A stretch of 64,000 nucleotides of DNA, taken from positions 22,857,978 to 22,921,977 of the forward strand of contig NC_092192.1 of NCBI RefSeq assembly GCF_043641665.1, written 5' to 3'. Within the stretch, counting starts at the first letter, position 1, and each line of letters starts with the position of its first letter. The position numbers and the translations under genes were made by a program. Source of the stretch: Enoplosus armatus. Lineage: Eukaryota; Chordata; Actinopteri; Centrarchiformes; Enoplosidae. A model generated the notes under the pieces. It worked only from the letters and a program-made list of their open reading frames with translations. It was not told the origin of the DNA and did no database searches. Below, in pieces: positions 47,369 through 61,268 of this stretch.

Positions 47369-50300
47369 TCGTTATGAGCATCGTCTGCGGAGGGCTGGGA
47401 CATTCCTCCCTGCACGTGGGGAGAATCATGCGCTGTCATTTGCACGCTGCGAACAACAGGCTCCAGGTGCGGCCGCGGCTGAAGAGAAAAGTGAGCGCAT
47501 TGTGTGCGGAGTCATTTCGAGTCCACAAAGGAGAAACCAGCCCTCGTTTCCTGCTGATTTAACAGCGGTGAGCGTAGGCTTTTGCTTTCGCCTACAGTAC
47601 ATCTGTTTACAAGGGAGGCAGTTTGAAAAACACAGTGTTCCACCAAGCATGCAACTCACTGTTATTTACTGTGATTTATTTTTTTCTGATTTTCTTTCCC
47701 CTCCAGAAGGCTTTCTTAAGAGCAGCACTTAGCATTCAGCTCGCACGCATTAGATGGGAGTGAAAGGCCATTTTGATTTTAAAAAAAAACCCAAAACAAA
47801 TAAACTTTCTTTATTGGCTTCCCATGCCAAGTCAGTTTTAAATAATGTAACACGCTGCCTTTCGCGTAGCAGGTAGTCACGGAAGGAGGTGAGTCAGAAT
47901 CAGTGTGTGCACAACAAGAAAGACGGTTCACCATGTCGATTTCATTCAGCCCATTTTAAGCCAAAAGCCTTCTATAGCCAAAAAAGGATTTTCAAAAGAT
48001 GCTTCAAAAAAAAAAAAAAAAAAAATGATGTTCACTGGAGTCAAGGGTACAGTCTGGTTTACAAAAGGAAGCCAAAGAAATGTTTTTTAAACTTTTTTTT
48101 TAAATTTTTTATGTGCATTTCCATAAAGCTTCCGTCAGATTAAAACCCCTCAAGAGGTCTGAAATGTTTGCCATTCTATCCTGGGTTGATGTGCTTTAAC
48201 CTTTGCGTGTTAAAAGCAGCACATTTACATGACTGCATCGTTGCATTCGTGGCTTTTGTCTCGTAGTTTTAATTGTTTTGTTTTTGTTTTTTTTTGTATT
48301 TCCTTTGCAAACTGCGACTATGAGACCAGTGCTGTAATTACTGAAAAATGATGTTAGGCCGTCCCTCATGGCATCTAAAGCGGTGCATCTGGAATGTCCC
48401 TGTGTGATAGCGACGGTGCAGCCATAAAACCTTTTTATTTCATTCTTTGGTGAGAATGTTTTACTTCGTGTACACGACGCGTAGCTTCAGTGAGGAGCTG
48501 CAACAATCTGACGCAAGACGGGGACGGATACACGGGATACTGTCGCGGACGGAGATTAATGTAACAACCTTAAAACTACTCAAGGGGAAATCAAAGGGGA
48601 GGCCTGGATGCTCAAGGGTTAATCTCCTGGCTACAGCCGAAGATATGATCTCACCAAAGTTAATTAACATTGTGCCGCACGTCTGCACTTCTCACTTCTT
48701 CTCAAGTGTACCATCTGGAGTATGAACTCTCCGCCACCCGTTTAGAAAGTCCAGGATGTGTTTTTTTTTTTTTTTTACAAATATTAAAAGCACATCTCAA
48801 AAGAAAGCCGGAGGCTTTTCATCTGCCGCGGTTCGAGGAGGAAACAAACCTCGGGCGGCAGACGCTGATATTTGGTGGCGGAATATTAAATAAGTCCGCC
48901 ATTCACGGCTGAATGACAGGCGGCCCGCATTCAGTCTGTCCTCTCAAAACGTGGAGTGAGAGAGAGCCTGGGACTCACCGGGCACAATGCGTGCAACGTC
49001 GCTGTTCTGCCCGAGTCTTTTAAAATGCTGTGACCTTAGCCCCCCCCCCCCCCCCCCCAGAGTCATGCGCAGTTAACATCGGGCCGCATGGAGAACTGAA
49101 AGCATCCTCGCCGCCACGTGATCGCTTATGGAAGTTACAAGAACTCGCACGAATGAGTGAGCAAAGGACAATAGAAGGTACTGGTGCAGTGGGGCCTGAT
49201 TATGGGAGGCACTTCCGTGACCTCGTAATACTTCTTTTCTCACCTTCCCAGCTTTAAAGTCAGGCAGACAGACTCGGCGGTGGGAGGCATTAAAAGGTAG
49301 CATAATAGGCCAACGTTTAAAGAGGATTATGAGTAATGTAGAGCCTCTGGATCTAAAATTCATGCAGCCTCATTCAGTCTGATAATTGCCATCGGGGCCC
49401 GCCCCGCCCTGCCCTGACTAGCGCTTCGCTTTTAGGGGAGGAACTGCGGCTCTCATGACAGGAAAAGTGGAATTGCTCCTCCTCCTCCTCCTCCTGACCA
49501 ACACCAATAAATCTAGAATTGAAAAAGAGAAGAAAAGACGAAATCTCAAAAACTTTTCCCCCACCCTCAAAAAGTCTAAATGATCGACCGTCTCACTGTC
49601 ATGAGAAGCCCGGGGGGGGGGGTGACTACATAGACACGCCGCTGCTGGTTCCTCCTTATAATTTACATCATGACCCCATTATCCGGCGGTTCATTGTGGA
49701 CGAAGAGTTCAAACAAACAAGCCAGCGAGCAAACAAAAGGGGTTTGCTGGCAAATGGCTACCGTCAGGGACTCCACAACCCTCTGTTGCAATTACCCGGT
49801 ATTCAACCCCCCCCCCCCAGACGCCGCTCTGGCCCGACAAACGCTTGCTGAATGGCAATACAGAATCTGGGTCAGTCCCAGGTATTGATAACGCCACATG
49901 CAGTTTAGATTAGTCCGGGTGGATGCTAATCAATAGTGCACGATTGTCAGGCCGGTACAGTCACCCCTGGCCCCGGCTGATTAACATCGATTCAGACTTA
50001 AGTGGACGTTAAAAAAAAAACGAGGGAGAGGAGCAATGGTATCTGAGGGCCCGGGGCGGGTAAACAAAACTCCCCGAGAATAAACATGGCGGGACGGGGG
50101 GGAAGAGTCCGTGCATTTATCTGTCTTCCACCAGCGTGCTCCATTATTAGGAGAATCAAAAGGGAGGCAGGCAGCCGAGGGGACGGGCGGCGGGCGAGCT
50201 TTCTAGGCCACGGCAGACACACAAAAGGAAGTGGGTGGCTTTGTTTAGAATTCGTTTTTTTTATTTTTTTTTTATAAAATCTGTTTGTGTGTGTTACCGT

Positions 50301-51783
50301 ATCTGGCAAAGATGGAGACAAAAATGCAGTGAGCGAAACAAGTGGCACGCAATGGGAGGTAAGTAATTATTATTACGGTGGAGGCAGCTGAAAATATCTA
50401 CATGGTTGGTGACTCTGTGAATCTGTAAAAGATCCTGGAGTGGTCAGAGGTTATACTTGCCATCCTTCTTTTTTGGTCACGTTTGCGTACATTTTAACTT
50501 CTACACCCGCCACTGCCAATGCTGGGTGTTTCAACAATCTTCCCACGTTTTTTTTTTGACTCCTCCGCCTACTAGTTAGCTGTTGTGGTGTTACGGCTGA
50601 CTCCGGTCGGTGGGAAAGCGAGCCGTGTCCAGTGAAGTTATTCAAATCAATTCATATATATGTAACCCTACTTTAGACACAAATGTGTGGATAGAGAAAT
50701 ATTGTACATTAAAATGAATGAATAACAAAAATTCATATATTTGTATATACGATTTGACTTCGTTTACATCCAGACCCACAGTTTGGTGCGGGCACCACCA
50801 CGACTACTCATTTGAACAGAGCAGCAGCTGCTCCTTCATGAATCACTCTGGCAAGCAGAAGCTTGACAATTGGCAGTACCATTTATATTGTAAACATGAC
50901 TAATTTCTTGATCTGTTTTCAATACGCCAAAGCTTTGCCCTTTGAGGGGCGAACAATTTGTTATTGTCCCGTCCCCCCCCCTGCTAAGTAAAAGCCAACA
51001 CTTATCTGAACTCCATATCCCACACGACCTGGGGCAACCCCCCCCCCCCCCCCCCCACCACCACCATCACCGCGAAGGATTGATTACGATGCGGCAGCAA
51101 GTTACACTCGGTGGCCTCGGGGCCGTTGGATCCACCCGTGAAGAGAGAGAGCTGTTGTTCTGGCCATTTAGATTGGAGACTAGGGTTGGTCGAGGGGGGG
51201 GGGCCCCCAAGTGTGCAGACTGCTGATAGCGTGCGCCGGAGCGAGGAGAGAAAAGAAGAAATATAGTGTCACCAACGGACTAAACCTTCGGCCAACATCC
51301 AGGACCGGCTCTACATGTTGCATTTTAAACAAATGTGTAGTTTTGCCAAATTCCGGTACGATACACTGTATGTGCATTTTACTGGAACAAATGACAAATC
51401 GAGTAGCTCACCCAACTGTTAAAAGCAACGCTTCTCCAAAAGCACGACTACGTCCCCCACAAACCTCGTCGACGACCGCCGCAAATGAAGCTCTGTCGTC
51501 TTTATCTTTATCTCTGCTTGCGCTGAAGGAACAGCTCCCTGCTCGTTGCCCCCCGGCTGTGAACCAGTCCGGCCGACGTCCTGCCAAACCTGACGGCGCG
51601 GCTCCCGGGAATAAAACAAGCCTGCCAATCCTCGCCGAGTGGTGCTCTGTTTGTTTATGGTGATGGCGTCCGCTCTCAAAGTTACGCGGCAATGATTTAT
51701 GACCCTCTAAAAACCTCCTCGTAGCGCTTTTACTGTCCCTGTATGGGTTTTTTTTTTCTTTCTTTATATGAGAGGATAATATT

Positions 51784-51815
51784 ATATTCTCTTACAAAAT
51801 AAAGTAAGAGAATAT
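51784..51815. repeat. Perfect hairpin (12 bp stem, 8 nt loop)
   Basis: ATATTCTCTTAC at 51784-51795 is followed by an 8-base A/T loop and its exact complement GTAAGAGAATAT at 51804-51815. The surrounding sequence is AT-rich. It may be a remnant of a small transposon or chance. Confidence 0.8.
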
Positions 51816-52738
51816 TACAGGATTGTATTATGAGAGAGGGTCTACCCTATGACTGGGCAACACATCTTAAAAATGACTATTTATTGTCATATTTACTTCA
51901 GTAACAATTAATAAACTGCCTGTGCACGAGCTTGTCTGTGGAATTATTTGCACTGAGCAATAAACAGAAAGTCAGGGATAGTAATTCGGTGGGACATTCA
52001 TTTCACATGTTCAGCAGTTTGAAGTAGAAACAGTCTCCGTTTCCCATCTCTTGACAATCAAAATAGGTCACATTGCAAAATTGATCTGAATTACACCTCG
52101 TAGCTTCCTTTAATTGCGTCTGCGGGATGCTTGAGGGTATGCGGTGCGAAGTCCGCGTAACAGACTGCTGCAGCGACAGCATGCAGCTCATTGTTCCTAC
52201 TCCTCCCTAAAGACTGCGGCCGGGAAGCACAGGGGAGACTCTTCGACTGCTCCCTGGCTGAGCGTTGCAGTCCCGTTCACTTCACGTTAATTTTGGGGCA
52301 AGTGACACCTTCCAGAAACAGTGTTCCCCTTTTCATAATCAACAGATCTTTGATAATTCTGCTGCGCCGGAACTACTTCCTGAGGAGGAGGTAGTTCCTG
52401 GGAAAACTCTTTGTGGTGTATTCCGTGGATCTCAGTCACTCGCTTCCAGAAACAGTGTGTGGCTCAGTCCCAGGTAAACCCATCGCATTACCGACAAAAA
52501 TCTGCCTGCGCTGCAATGACGCATCACTTGCAACTACATATATTCCACAGGGACATTTTTGTTGCGGTTGCTTTCACGTGAACCTGGAAATAATCACAAA
52601 GACTGAGGATTCAGAAACAAAATTTAAGCAAATGTGTGGCACTGAACCTACTTAACTCCTTGGTAGAAAAAGGTGGACTTGATCTACTCATCGGAGGCAG
52701 ATCATCGCTTACTAAGCAGCATTGTGGAAGTGGGAAAC

Positions 52739-53920
52739 ATGGCATCCGAACAAAGTGTCAGAAGTCAAACTGTTACTCTGAGCAAAGAGGGGCTTCCTCA
52801 GCATCAAATCATGGCTAAACTAAAGGTTTCTGAGGGGGCGGTGCATGGAACTCTAAACCGCTTTGCAGAAACGGGATCAGTTGTATCCAACGCACGATCA
52901 GGCAGACCGAAAGTGACCACACCGTCAGAAGATCAACACATCAAGCTTCGTTCACTGATAATTAAATCATTAAAAATCAACTTCATCGCAGATACAGAAT
53001 CTGCTAAATAAAGAAGGCCAGACTCCAATCAGCAAAAGTCCTGTCAAAAGAAGGCTGCCTCGTTGTGGTCTCAGAGGACCAGTAGCATGTTCTAAACCAC
53101 TTCTCAGAAGGGGAAACAAGGCCAAACGCTTGGGGTGGGCTAAGAAACACAAGCATTTTCCTGGACGACAAAAAATCCTCCTTACTGATGAATTAGAGAG
53201 AGATTTATGGCAGTAACAGAAGGGTAGAATGAGAGAGAGAGAGAATGATACCGCAGTGGATCAAACCAACAGGGAAACACGGTGGTGGGAATATTCAAGT
53301 CTGGGGGAGGGGGGGGGTTTGCCCACTCTGGATTTGGACCCCTGCAGTGAATCCACTACACCCTGACCAAGGAGAGGCGCCACTCCATTCTTCAGAGACA
53401 TGCTGTACCCTCCGGTCTGCATCTTTGTGGGGAGGGATTCATACTGCAGCAGGATAAGGACCCCAAACACACCTCAAAGCTTTGCAAGAACTACTTTAAC
53501 CTCCTAAGACCCAAGCTCTATCTTAATTTCTCTTTGCTATTTGGGCTTATTGGGACCTGATAAGTATAAAAATTAAGCATCATCTGTTGACATGATGTGG
53601 TTCTGCATACGGGGACAATTTTGAATTTCCATATAAGCAGAATTAAGTATTATGGTATAACCCAAAATGTGATGTCCACGCATGTGGATGCCAGGTCTTA
53701 GGAGGTTAACACCAAAAAAACACCAAGGAGTCCTGACTGTCGAAGACTCAGAAAGCCAAGAATTCTGCGACCTCACAAGAAGCCCTTTGGAACACTGTCA
53801 AATCACGCCAGGACAACACGGATCATCGGGTCCATGCCAGCTGGAGTGCAGGCTGTCATTAAAAGCAAAAGGGGGGGGGGGGGGGCGTACCAAATACTAA
53901 GATCTTTCTGAAATTCCTGT
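52739..53920 (+). pseudogene. Tc1-like transposase relic
   Basis: A decayed Tc1/mariner transposase. The start codon is taken at 52739 (MASEQSV). The first frame, to the stop at 53009-53011, gives a helix-turn-helix DNA-binding region (LPQHQIMAKLKVSEGAVHGT) and a GRPKVTT hinge. A second frame gives SPVKRRLPRCGLRGPV and KRLGWAKKHKHF, then ILLTDE with the first catalytic Asp at about 53187. A third frame gives KHGGGNIQVWG. A fourth gives LQRHAVPSGLHLCGEGF and QQDKDPKHTS with the second Asp at about 53453, and it resumes after the nested MITE to end near MPAGVQAVIKAKGG. The third acidic residue region (DLNPIE in relatives) is not recognisable. At least three frameshifts, internal stops and a MITE insertion make it inactive. 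The terminal inverted repeats were not identified. Confidence 0.88.
53500..53705. mobile_element. 206 bp MITE with TTAA target-site duplication
   Basis: The element starts CCTCCTAAGACC and ends GGTCTTAGGAGG, a perfect 12 bp terminal inverted repeat, and it is flanked on both sides by TTAA (53496-53499 and 53706-53709). TTAA duplication is typical of piggyBac-type transposons, so it is probably a non-autonomous piggyBac-like element. It has no coding capacity. Removing it with one TTAA restores the Tc1-like reading KLCKNYFNTKK, which confirms it as an insertion. Confidence 0.85.
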
Positions 53921-56900
53921 ACATTTTTCAAAGATTCAACTTATCCAAACTCATCTTTTATGCACAGGACATTTTACCTCGAAGTACAGAAAACAATGCA
54001 ACGGACACCAATAGGAGCACCTTTTTCTTAGAAGACAGACACGTAAAGGAGGTTCAGCGGGCCGTCCCGTGTTTTCACAGAACAGAATCTGCTTAAGCGC
54101 AATTCAAAAAAAAAGGTAAAGGCCTCTGCCGTGGTTTCCACATCCTGGGGGGAAAAAAAGGAAGAAAAAAAAAAAACAGCTCTCGATTTAGAACAGCTAC
54201 TGAACGCTGTTGTTATAGTGTTTCAATTTATTAACTGATATAAACATAAAGATGTCAAATTTGATAACTTCCCCAGGACTCCTCTGGCAAGGTGTTCGAG
54301 CAGCTGGATCCATCGGAGCGAATTGGCTGTTCACAACAACCACAAATTAAAATGAAGGTCAAAACACTGTGGGTGATGTCTTGGGTTTTTTTGTTGTTGT
54401 TATGATTTTATATCAATCCACATCACACTGATCAAAGTTTTTATGATGTCTGGAGGATGCTCTTTAAAAAATCCTGAATGTCAACATAATACATAATACA
54501 CAACCGCCCCTGTCACTGAAATTACTGTTATTAAATCCTCTCAGGCAAGGGTAAACTCCACCAACAAATTTACATTCACTGCCGCAGGACGACACCCTTC
54601 TATCTCTGCTTTTTCAAGAACTAGCAAAGGGCAGCCTTGACAGCTTGACAACCATGAATTTCTCAGTCAATCCGCTGGGTTTTTGAAGGTTTTTGTAAGC
54701 CCAAGAGGTCTGCAATCCTGGAAGCTTTTCTGCCGGCCGCAACGGTGAAGTGCTCTTTAACCTTACTGTGTAGCCAGCTTTTGGTTCGTGGCAACCACCA
54801 TGAGGAGCTCACAGAAGGATTCGACAGTCCTGGCGAAAAATTAGACGGCACCTAAGTGAAGCTTTCCCGAATTCTACGTCTAGAATTGTCATCCAGCTGA
54901 TCCAGACTATGACCGTTCCCTGACCTTAACCAGAAGATCACTCCAGATGTCCATGACATGGACCTAATACTGAGTAATAGGCTTACTATTTCAAATTACA
55001 TTATTAACCACATATATATGATATTATATATTCAGATTCAGCTCAAAGTAAGCTAGTTGACGGTAATGCTGGAGGTGAAGTAATGAGCAGAGTGATTTCT
55101 TCAAAAATGTGGACATAGCTTGGTAGCATCAGTTCAATCAGAACTGGGGAGTATTACTTTGTTGAAAGGAGAGCAAAGGACGGATGTGAAGGCTGTTGAT
55201 CTGATTGTTCGAAGTCGTGATGGACAGATGTTTCGTCCAATCCCCTGCCAAGTACTTCTGACAGCTTGATTTCTTCAACAATGAAGGGGCATGAAGTATT
55301 GACAGCAGCTGATTTGGCAGGGTGTCGGTTAAACTGCTGGCGTCTCACTGTAGAGAAAACGGGGTAACGTGGCTCGGATGCCAGCGTGGACTCAGGCGAC
55401 GATGATGTCTATTTCTATGCCTCGCCTGGTTATTTGAGAAACGCCTGCTTTATTTTCCCATGAGGCGGTTGTGGAAGCCGACAGCAGCTGTAAAACAACA
55501 TAAAGAGAGGGGAACTTGCGGGTAGAGGCAGCAAAAGAAAGGTGTTTTACAACCTGCACTTAAAGCGCCGCATTACTGAATGCCCTTATTGACATGCAAT
55601 GCTGAGCCTCCTGCATTCCCCCGTCGAAGAAGTTGTTGCGCCGCGTCCTGTAATAACACAGAGTGCGTGTTAACTCTTCCCGTCTTTGACCTAGCACCCC
55701 CAGCCACGCATTTACCACACTCCCTGCCCTGTCACGGCACAAGTTGACTAAATAGTACACCAGCCCCTGTCCCTCGGAGCGTGTAGCTATCTACCCGCAG
55801 AAATTCCGCCAAAGTAAGATGCAAAACAGAACAGTTACCAGACGCTGATGAATGAGCTGCGTAGGGTTTTCTGTTTCCCCGGCAATAGTAAAGATTAAGG
55901 AAGATGGAACTGGTGCTCGTAAATTGTCGTGTTTATGAGCTCCTGACTGGCTTTTATCATTCAGCGGCTCCCCCACTATGGTCATAATTGAATCGCTACC
56001 CTTTTGTCGTGCGTATGGTTTATCTGCCTGTGGGGAAACACAGCCCTGACATCCATTTTGCTACATCCCACTTGCCATTGCCTGATTGCGGGATTAAATT
56101 AAGACATAATTAAATTGCCGGTGCACTAAACTCACAGACCTCAGCAAAACATGGCTCACACAGACACACAGGAAGATAGCATTGTTGACTGATTTCACTG
56201 GTTTGCAATTAAGACATGATCCCCCCCCCCCCCCCCCCAGCTTTTCCCCCAAAAGCATTTGAAAGTGATGAGGTTCGTCTTCAAGTGGCAACATGCAAAG
56301 TCGTGGTACTTCGGGCCGTAGAAACAGCATGACGTAGTCAAGGTTAGCAGCTTTCACGGTGGCGCTCTATGTTTCAACCACACGACCCCCCCCAGTTCAT
56401 TTGTGTTTTGAGCGCAGTTCACAGCTCGTGTCCCCGTCGTATCTCTTTCTCTCCTGCCCCGACTCCACGGCGCAACTGTGTCCCAAGCAGTCCCAGTTCA
56501 GCTCAGCCACACTACTTAAAGTCGCAAAGTCTCTTCGCTCTCCAAAAGCTTCGTCAGTCCCCTTATCGCCGATGTCACCCCCGAAGTCGGTGACTGACTT
56601 CAAATGGAGGTGCGGGAAATATGCCATCACAATATTGACATTTTGATTGGGAGAACATGATTTGGCTCAGCTTAAAAGCGGCAAAAAAAAAAAAAAAAAA
56701 AAAAAAAGAAAATCATGTCATACACCCACAGCAGACGAAATCCTCGGCAGCAATCAAGAGCTCACGCTGCCTGACAAATGAAGGCTTCTTGAGAGGTCCT
56801 GAATAGTGCTTTGATTTTCTTCTTCCAATCCCACACAGGCAATTTTGCATGTACGCTGTGGGCTGAAGTTTCCATTCAAGTGACAACAAAAGAAGAGGGC

Positions 56901-58508
56901 AGCGTTCCATATAACTGACAACGCTACACCAATATTAAACACTGGACCCACTTCTGGTTCGTGTGTTCCAGCGGCACGCTATTGTCTTGAGTGTGCGGCG
57001 CGTTCGTTCTGGGGAAAATGAGGCATGCTTACGAGTGACGCCGCGCACGATCAAGTCACCCGTGGAGGCGATAGACACCGTTGCCCCATAACGCAACAAA
57101 AACAACGGAGCGATGGAAAAAAATAAAATAAAAAATATATATATATCTACAAATTAATTTTAGATGCTGTGTTACAACAGCTACTCGGGTTGGTGTAGGC
57201 CTTGTATTTCCTTTCTTGTCAGTTGTATGATATTATGCCAACCAGCTGTGCTCTTCTCACTACTTTGAAGTGGTGTTATTATTGAAGACGGGGGGGGGGG
57301 GGGGTCTTAAACGTTATTGACAAAAAGGAAGGTTTAAAACCACTGAAATAGGACAGGGTTGTAATTCGCCACTGGTGGGTGGGCTTACGGAGGAAACTAC
57401 AGATACGATACAAGATGCTCTGCAGGTGTGTGTTGCCTTTTACTGAAAAAACTGTACGAAATCAAAAGTAAAACCTTTGGAAAACAGCACGAAAACACCT
57501 TCATGTGTAGCCCCTGTTGCATTCAAAACACACAAAATCGCTGGAACCGTCCTCAAGCAGAACGGTTTGTCACAATTAAACACATTTAATTTGAAATAAG
57601 CTCTTCCAACACTTGACTTTTAACCCATTTCTGAAGTGTTGTCAACAGACGAGAGGGATGGCTGCAATGGGAAGGTTCTGCAGGTACGGAAGGTGAAGGC
57701 AGAACGCGTGACAGTGGGAGAATAGACTGAAAGGAAAGGCCAGCATCATTCACAACGGCCTTGCTTTCTCACCAAAAGTTAAAGACTTGGACCACCATCT
57801 TAGGACCCCCCCCCCCCCTCTTGCCCGCCTCCCTGAGTTGTGTATGTAGACGGCGTTAGTGACGCGCCCGCCGAAGCCCTTAAACACACCTCACATCTTC
57901 AAAGCAAGACCCGTGACCGCTGGGAGCTTGATAGTCTGCCGCCGGCATGCAAAGGCGTGAACCGAGTCGCTGTCCCTCAGGGATTCCTCCAAAGCCTTTC
58001 AAAAGATTAAATATCATACTCGATGGAATAGTCGTTCCTCATGTAGTTGAAAGGCAACATATAATTCGCTGTCCGAACTCATACAACTCACCTGGGCTGG
58101 TGTCCCCTGCGTCTAAATCAAGGGGTCGAGACAAAGTTATTTTACGCTGGAAATCATCGAACCCTTAACGTGCTTCCCCCAAAGTCTTTGCCGCGCTTAT
58201 TGGACGGTAAGCCTCAAAAGCTTCAGAATGAAGCACTATTACAAAACAACACAAGCCACAGATCAGAGCTTTGCCATGATTAAAGCATCCTGGCTGCGAA
58301 TACAAGCCCCCCCCTTTTTCTGATTAGAAACGTGCAGGCTCACCGTGTTCGGCGAAGGCCCCGAAATTGACACAGGCGACGTGACAGCGATTTTTTGGGG
58401 GGATACAGAATGAGAATAACCATTCTGTATTTTTTCTCAAGCAAATTCAAGCATTTAAAAAGGATGACGATCAGCATGCACTTTCCGAATCCGACGCTTC
58501 TGTGGTGG

Positions 58509-58509
<1 letters not shown>

Positions 58510-58542
<33 letters not shown>
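58510..58542 (+). repeat. (ATT)11 microsatellite
   Basis: Thirty-three bases of ATT. Confidence 0.95.
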
Positions 58543-58543
<1 letters not shown>

Positions 58544-58699
58544 TTTCTTCGGGATTTCCAGGAACATGTGGTGGCAAGGTTTCGGAAATGCGCTACGCCA
58601 GTGAAACATTTTGAAGCCTTTTTTTTAGAAGGCCTGTAAGTGCTGTGTTGTTTATCGGTGCTTATTGGGGCCTACTACACCTACTAGAAGGTTCAGAAG

Positions 58700-58860
58700 G
58701 CTTAGGTTTGGGCAACGAAACTGTTTGGTTAAGGTTAGGAAAAGGTCATGTGACGAGCGACAGATAACCCGCGCGCAGAACATTGCCGTTATGCAACTTA
58801 AGCATTGAATAACGTTACGTTGTGACCCAGCCTCCTGGGTGAAAGTCCGGGGTGTTTGGC
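58700..58860 (+). repeat. Dispersed teleost repeat remnant
   Basis: The stretch contains TTTGGTTAAGGTTAGGAAAA, GTCATGTGACGAG, GCATTGAATAACGTTACGTT and CCTCCTGGGTGAAAGTCC. It looks like a middle-repetitive fish element; a related GGTTTAGGAAAAG and CTCCTGGGT pairing occurs at 26150-26205. The family is unknown to me. Confidence 0.4.
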
Positions 58861-61245
58861 CCAACCATCCACCCCAGCCACCTCCTTACGCGGACTTGGT
58901 CCCTCTTTACACTACGTCACCTGAACACGCTGCACTGGCTCGCAGAAGTAAATCCTGATCCTGACCCTACTAGCCCACATGTACGGGACGACACATAATG
59001 AGGTGAGTACCGCCGCCAACACAGACCTGAGAGATTGGACTGGTGCATCCCTCCAGTCGTTTCGCTTATGTCTACAGCACGTGCTATCCGAAGAAGCCCG
59101 GCGATCTCGGCACCTCCAGGAACGAGGAGCCGCGGGAAACATGGCGCCGTCTGAGACTCCTAATGACCTTTGGGGCTTCTAATAGGTACTTTACTTGAAA
59201 GACAATTGGGAAAATGGCACACATCTCTGTTGTGGGATCAGCATCCACGCACATATTCAGCAATGTGTGTGACGCTCGCGACGTCAAGACTCTTTCGAGG
59301 TGCCACAAGGAGTTTCAGCTGGCGGGAACAAAATAGCGCAACACCCCTCGCTCGAGGGTATCGGGGGACGAATTGGCCGACGCATCGCTTTTGAATGTGA
59401 CCGTCTGCCAGGCGCATTAGCCGGCACAGCTGGCAGCGCGGTGCCTTCCCGCCTGCGAGCTTGGAGGAGGAATAGATTTTCCTCCGTTTCAAAAATCTGC
59501 ACAAAGCACTTTATTTAGAAATATGACACGGTCGATTTAGTGCTCGCGTTGCCCCTCTTGCGACTCTTCTGAGAATAATCAGCTAGCCCAAATGAAATGA
59601 TTTTTTTTTCTTTTTTTCTTCTTCTGCCAATTACACATGAGAATTGACGGCTTGTCTAATTCTGCCGTGATTACAAGGTGTTCAGACGTGAGTGATGGGT
59701 TAATTAAGGCTCGGGGGTGGGGGGAACAGGTAAACACAGTGAATCTGCTCGACGGCGGGCACGTTCGAAGGTAACTTCACCCCTCTGTCGGCAGTAATTT
59801 CACAGAAGATTGTCTCCACATGCTAATTCTACCCTTTAATACTTTTCCCTCAGTTTCATCCCTCTTTCTTTTAATAAGCTTGAAATTAAAACAGCAGCCC
59901 ATGCTGGCCCATTTTACGGGAGAAGTGATAAGGCCCAACAATGCAAAGAAAAACGAGTCGGTGTCGGGGGGGGGGGGGGGGGTTACATCAAACAACAGCC
60001 ATATCAAAGTAGAAGGCACAAGGGCACATGCGGGTGGGTGTGAGGACTGAGCCAGAGGTTAACTAGATGCCGATTCCATCACTCCCTGTTCCAAAGAATT
60101 GTTCCATTACACGTATGTTTCACTTGGACTACGACTTGCGTCATCTCTTGCTCTTGCACGCTCCCCAGGGATTCCATTCGCTTCTAAAAAAAAAACCCTG
60201 CGCGGTTTCGGACACGCGCAGACCGCTAAGAGGCCGGTGGCCATGGATCAAGATGTGCAGTCTCCTTTTGTATTCTCTTCCCTGATGGGCGCCAGTTCCA
60301 GCCCCAGTCCACACTGATTCAAGACTCACGTTTGTGTCTCTCGCACTATCAATTTGAACTTTTCCCGTTCACATCACCTCTCTGGAGGATCTTTCTGCTC
60401 AGTGGGCGGGAAAAAGAGGCAGTTCAGGTGAAGTGGCCAAACTGAGCTGTTGGATCGAGTTGTAGAAGAAATGGAACAGTCTCCTGTGGCCTGGGCGTCA
60501 AAGCCTGGGGCACCAAGCAGATCACTGATTTAGGAGTTACCTAGACTGAGAACTGGACACTACATACATACCGGACGGACTCTCCACCACAAACATTACT
60601 AATTCTTGACAAAGTCACGAGCAGGGAAGTTTGCTGTTTCCCTATCAGTTGCAGTGAAACGCAGCTAATTTGTTTCCCATTATATTTATCACGTGCCGTT
60701 TAAAACGCTGCGATTGTTCCGTTCCAGATAATTCTCTCCGACTTGCGCGCTCCGTGTAAACGGGTGATAATGCTCGGCAAGTTGAGCTGATAGCCTCGTT
60801 TTCTGGAGGCTATTTGGCCTTTTTTTGCGCTGTGCTCAAATTTATTTCAAGATTGACTAAATCTTTGGGTTTGTTTCCCCCTCCTTTCCTTTACTTGCGA
60901 CTGTGGCCATGTCGATATCCAGTTGAAGGCTGCCGCGCGCAAATTCGTTTGACCGCGGAACTCTGCAAATGCAGTGATGGAGCAATTTGATACGATTGTG
61001 AAGCTGCCTTCACTCCCGCCGCAGTTTCCATGTGCAGTCCGCTGTCCGCGGGGGGGCTATCAGGCGTATGTGTGGACCCCTTATCGAGACGTTGTCATCC
61101 AGTAAACTGGTGATAACGGCGGGATAACGATCTGCCATTACTACCATGAAATAAGCCGATAATGGAATGCCGTTGCAAGGGTATTGCTATTCAGTGGATA
61201 CCAGCGTGCCAGGTTGGACATGTGTTTGTGTAGTGGGGTGGGGGT

Positions 61246-61268
61246 GGGGGGGGGGGGGGGGGGGGGGG
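61246..61268 (+). repeat. G23 run
   Basis: Preceded by GGGGTGGGGGT, so the whole stretch from about 61235 has strong G-quadruplex potential. Confidence 0.9.

Noticed and set aside
54663..54851. 62-codon minus-strand ORF reading WWLPRTKSWLHSKVKEHF
   Set aside because: Looked protein-like but I could not match it to any family, and the flanks contain stops; left unannotated.
61060..61100. Possible IgLON exon 1 (DDNVSIRG on the minus strand)
   Set aside because: Similarity ends after a few residues and no LR-phase donor follows.
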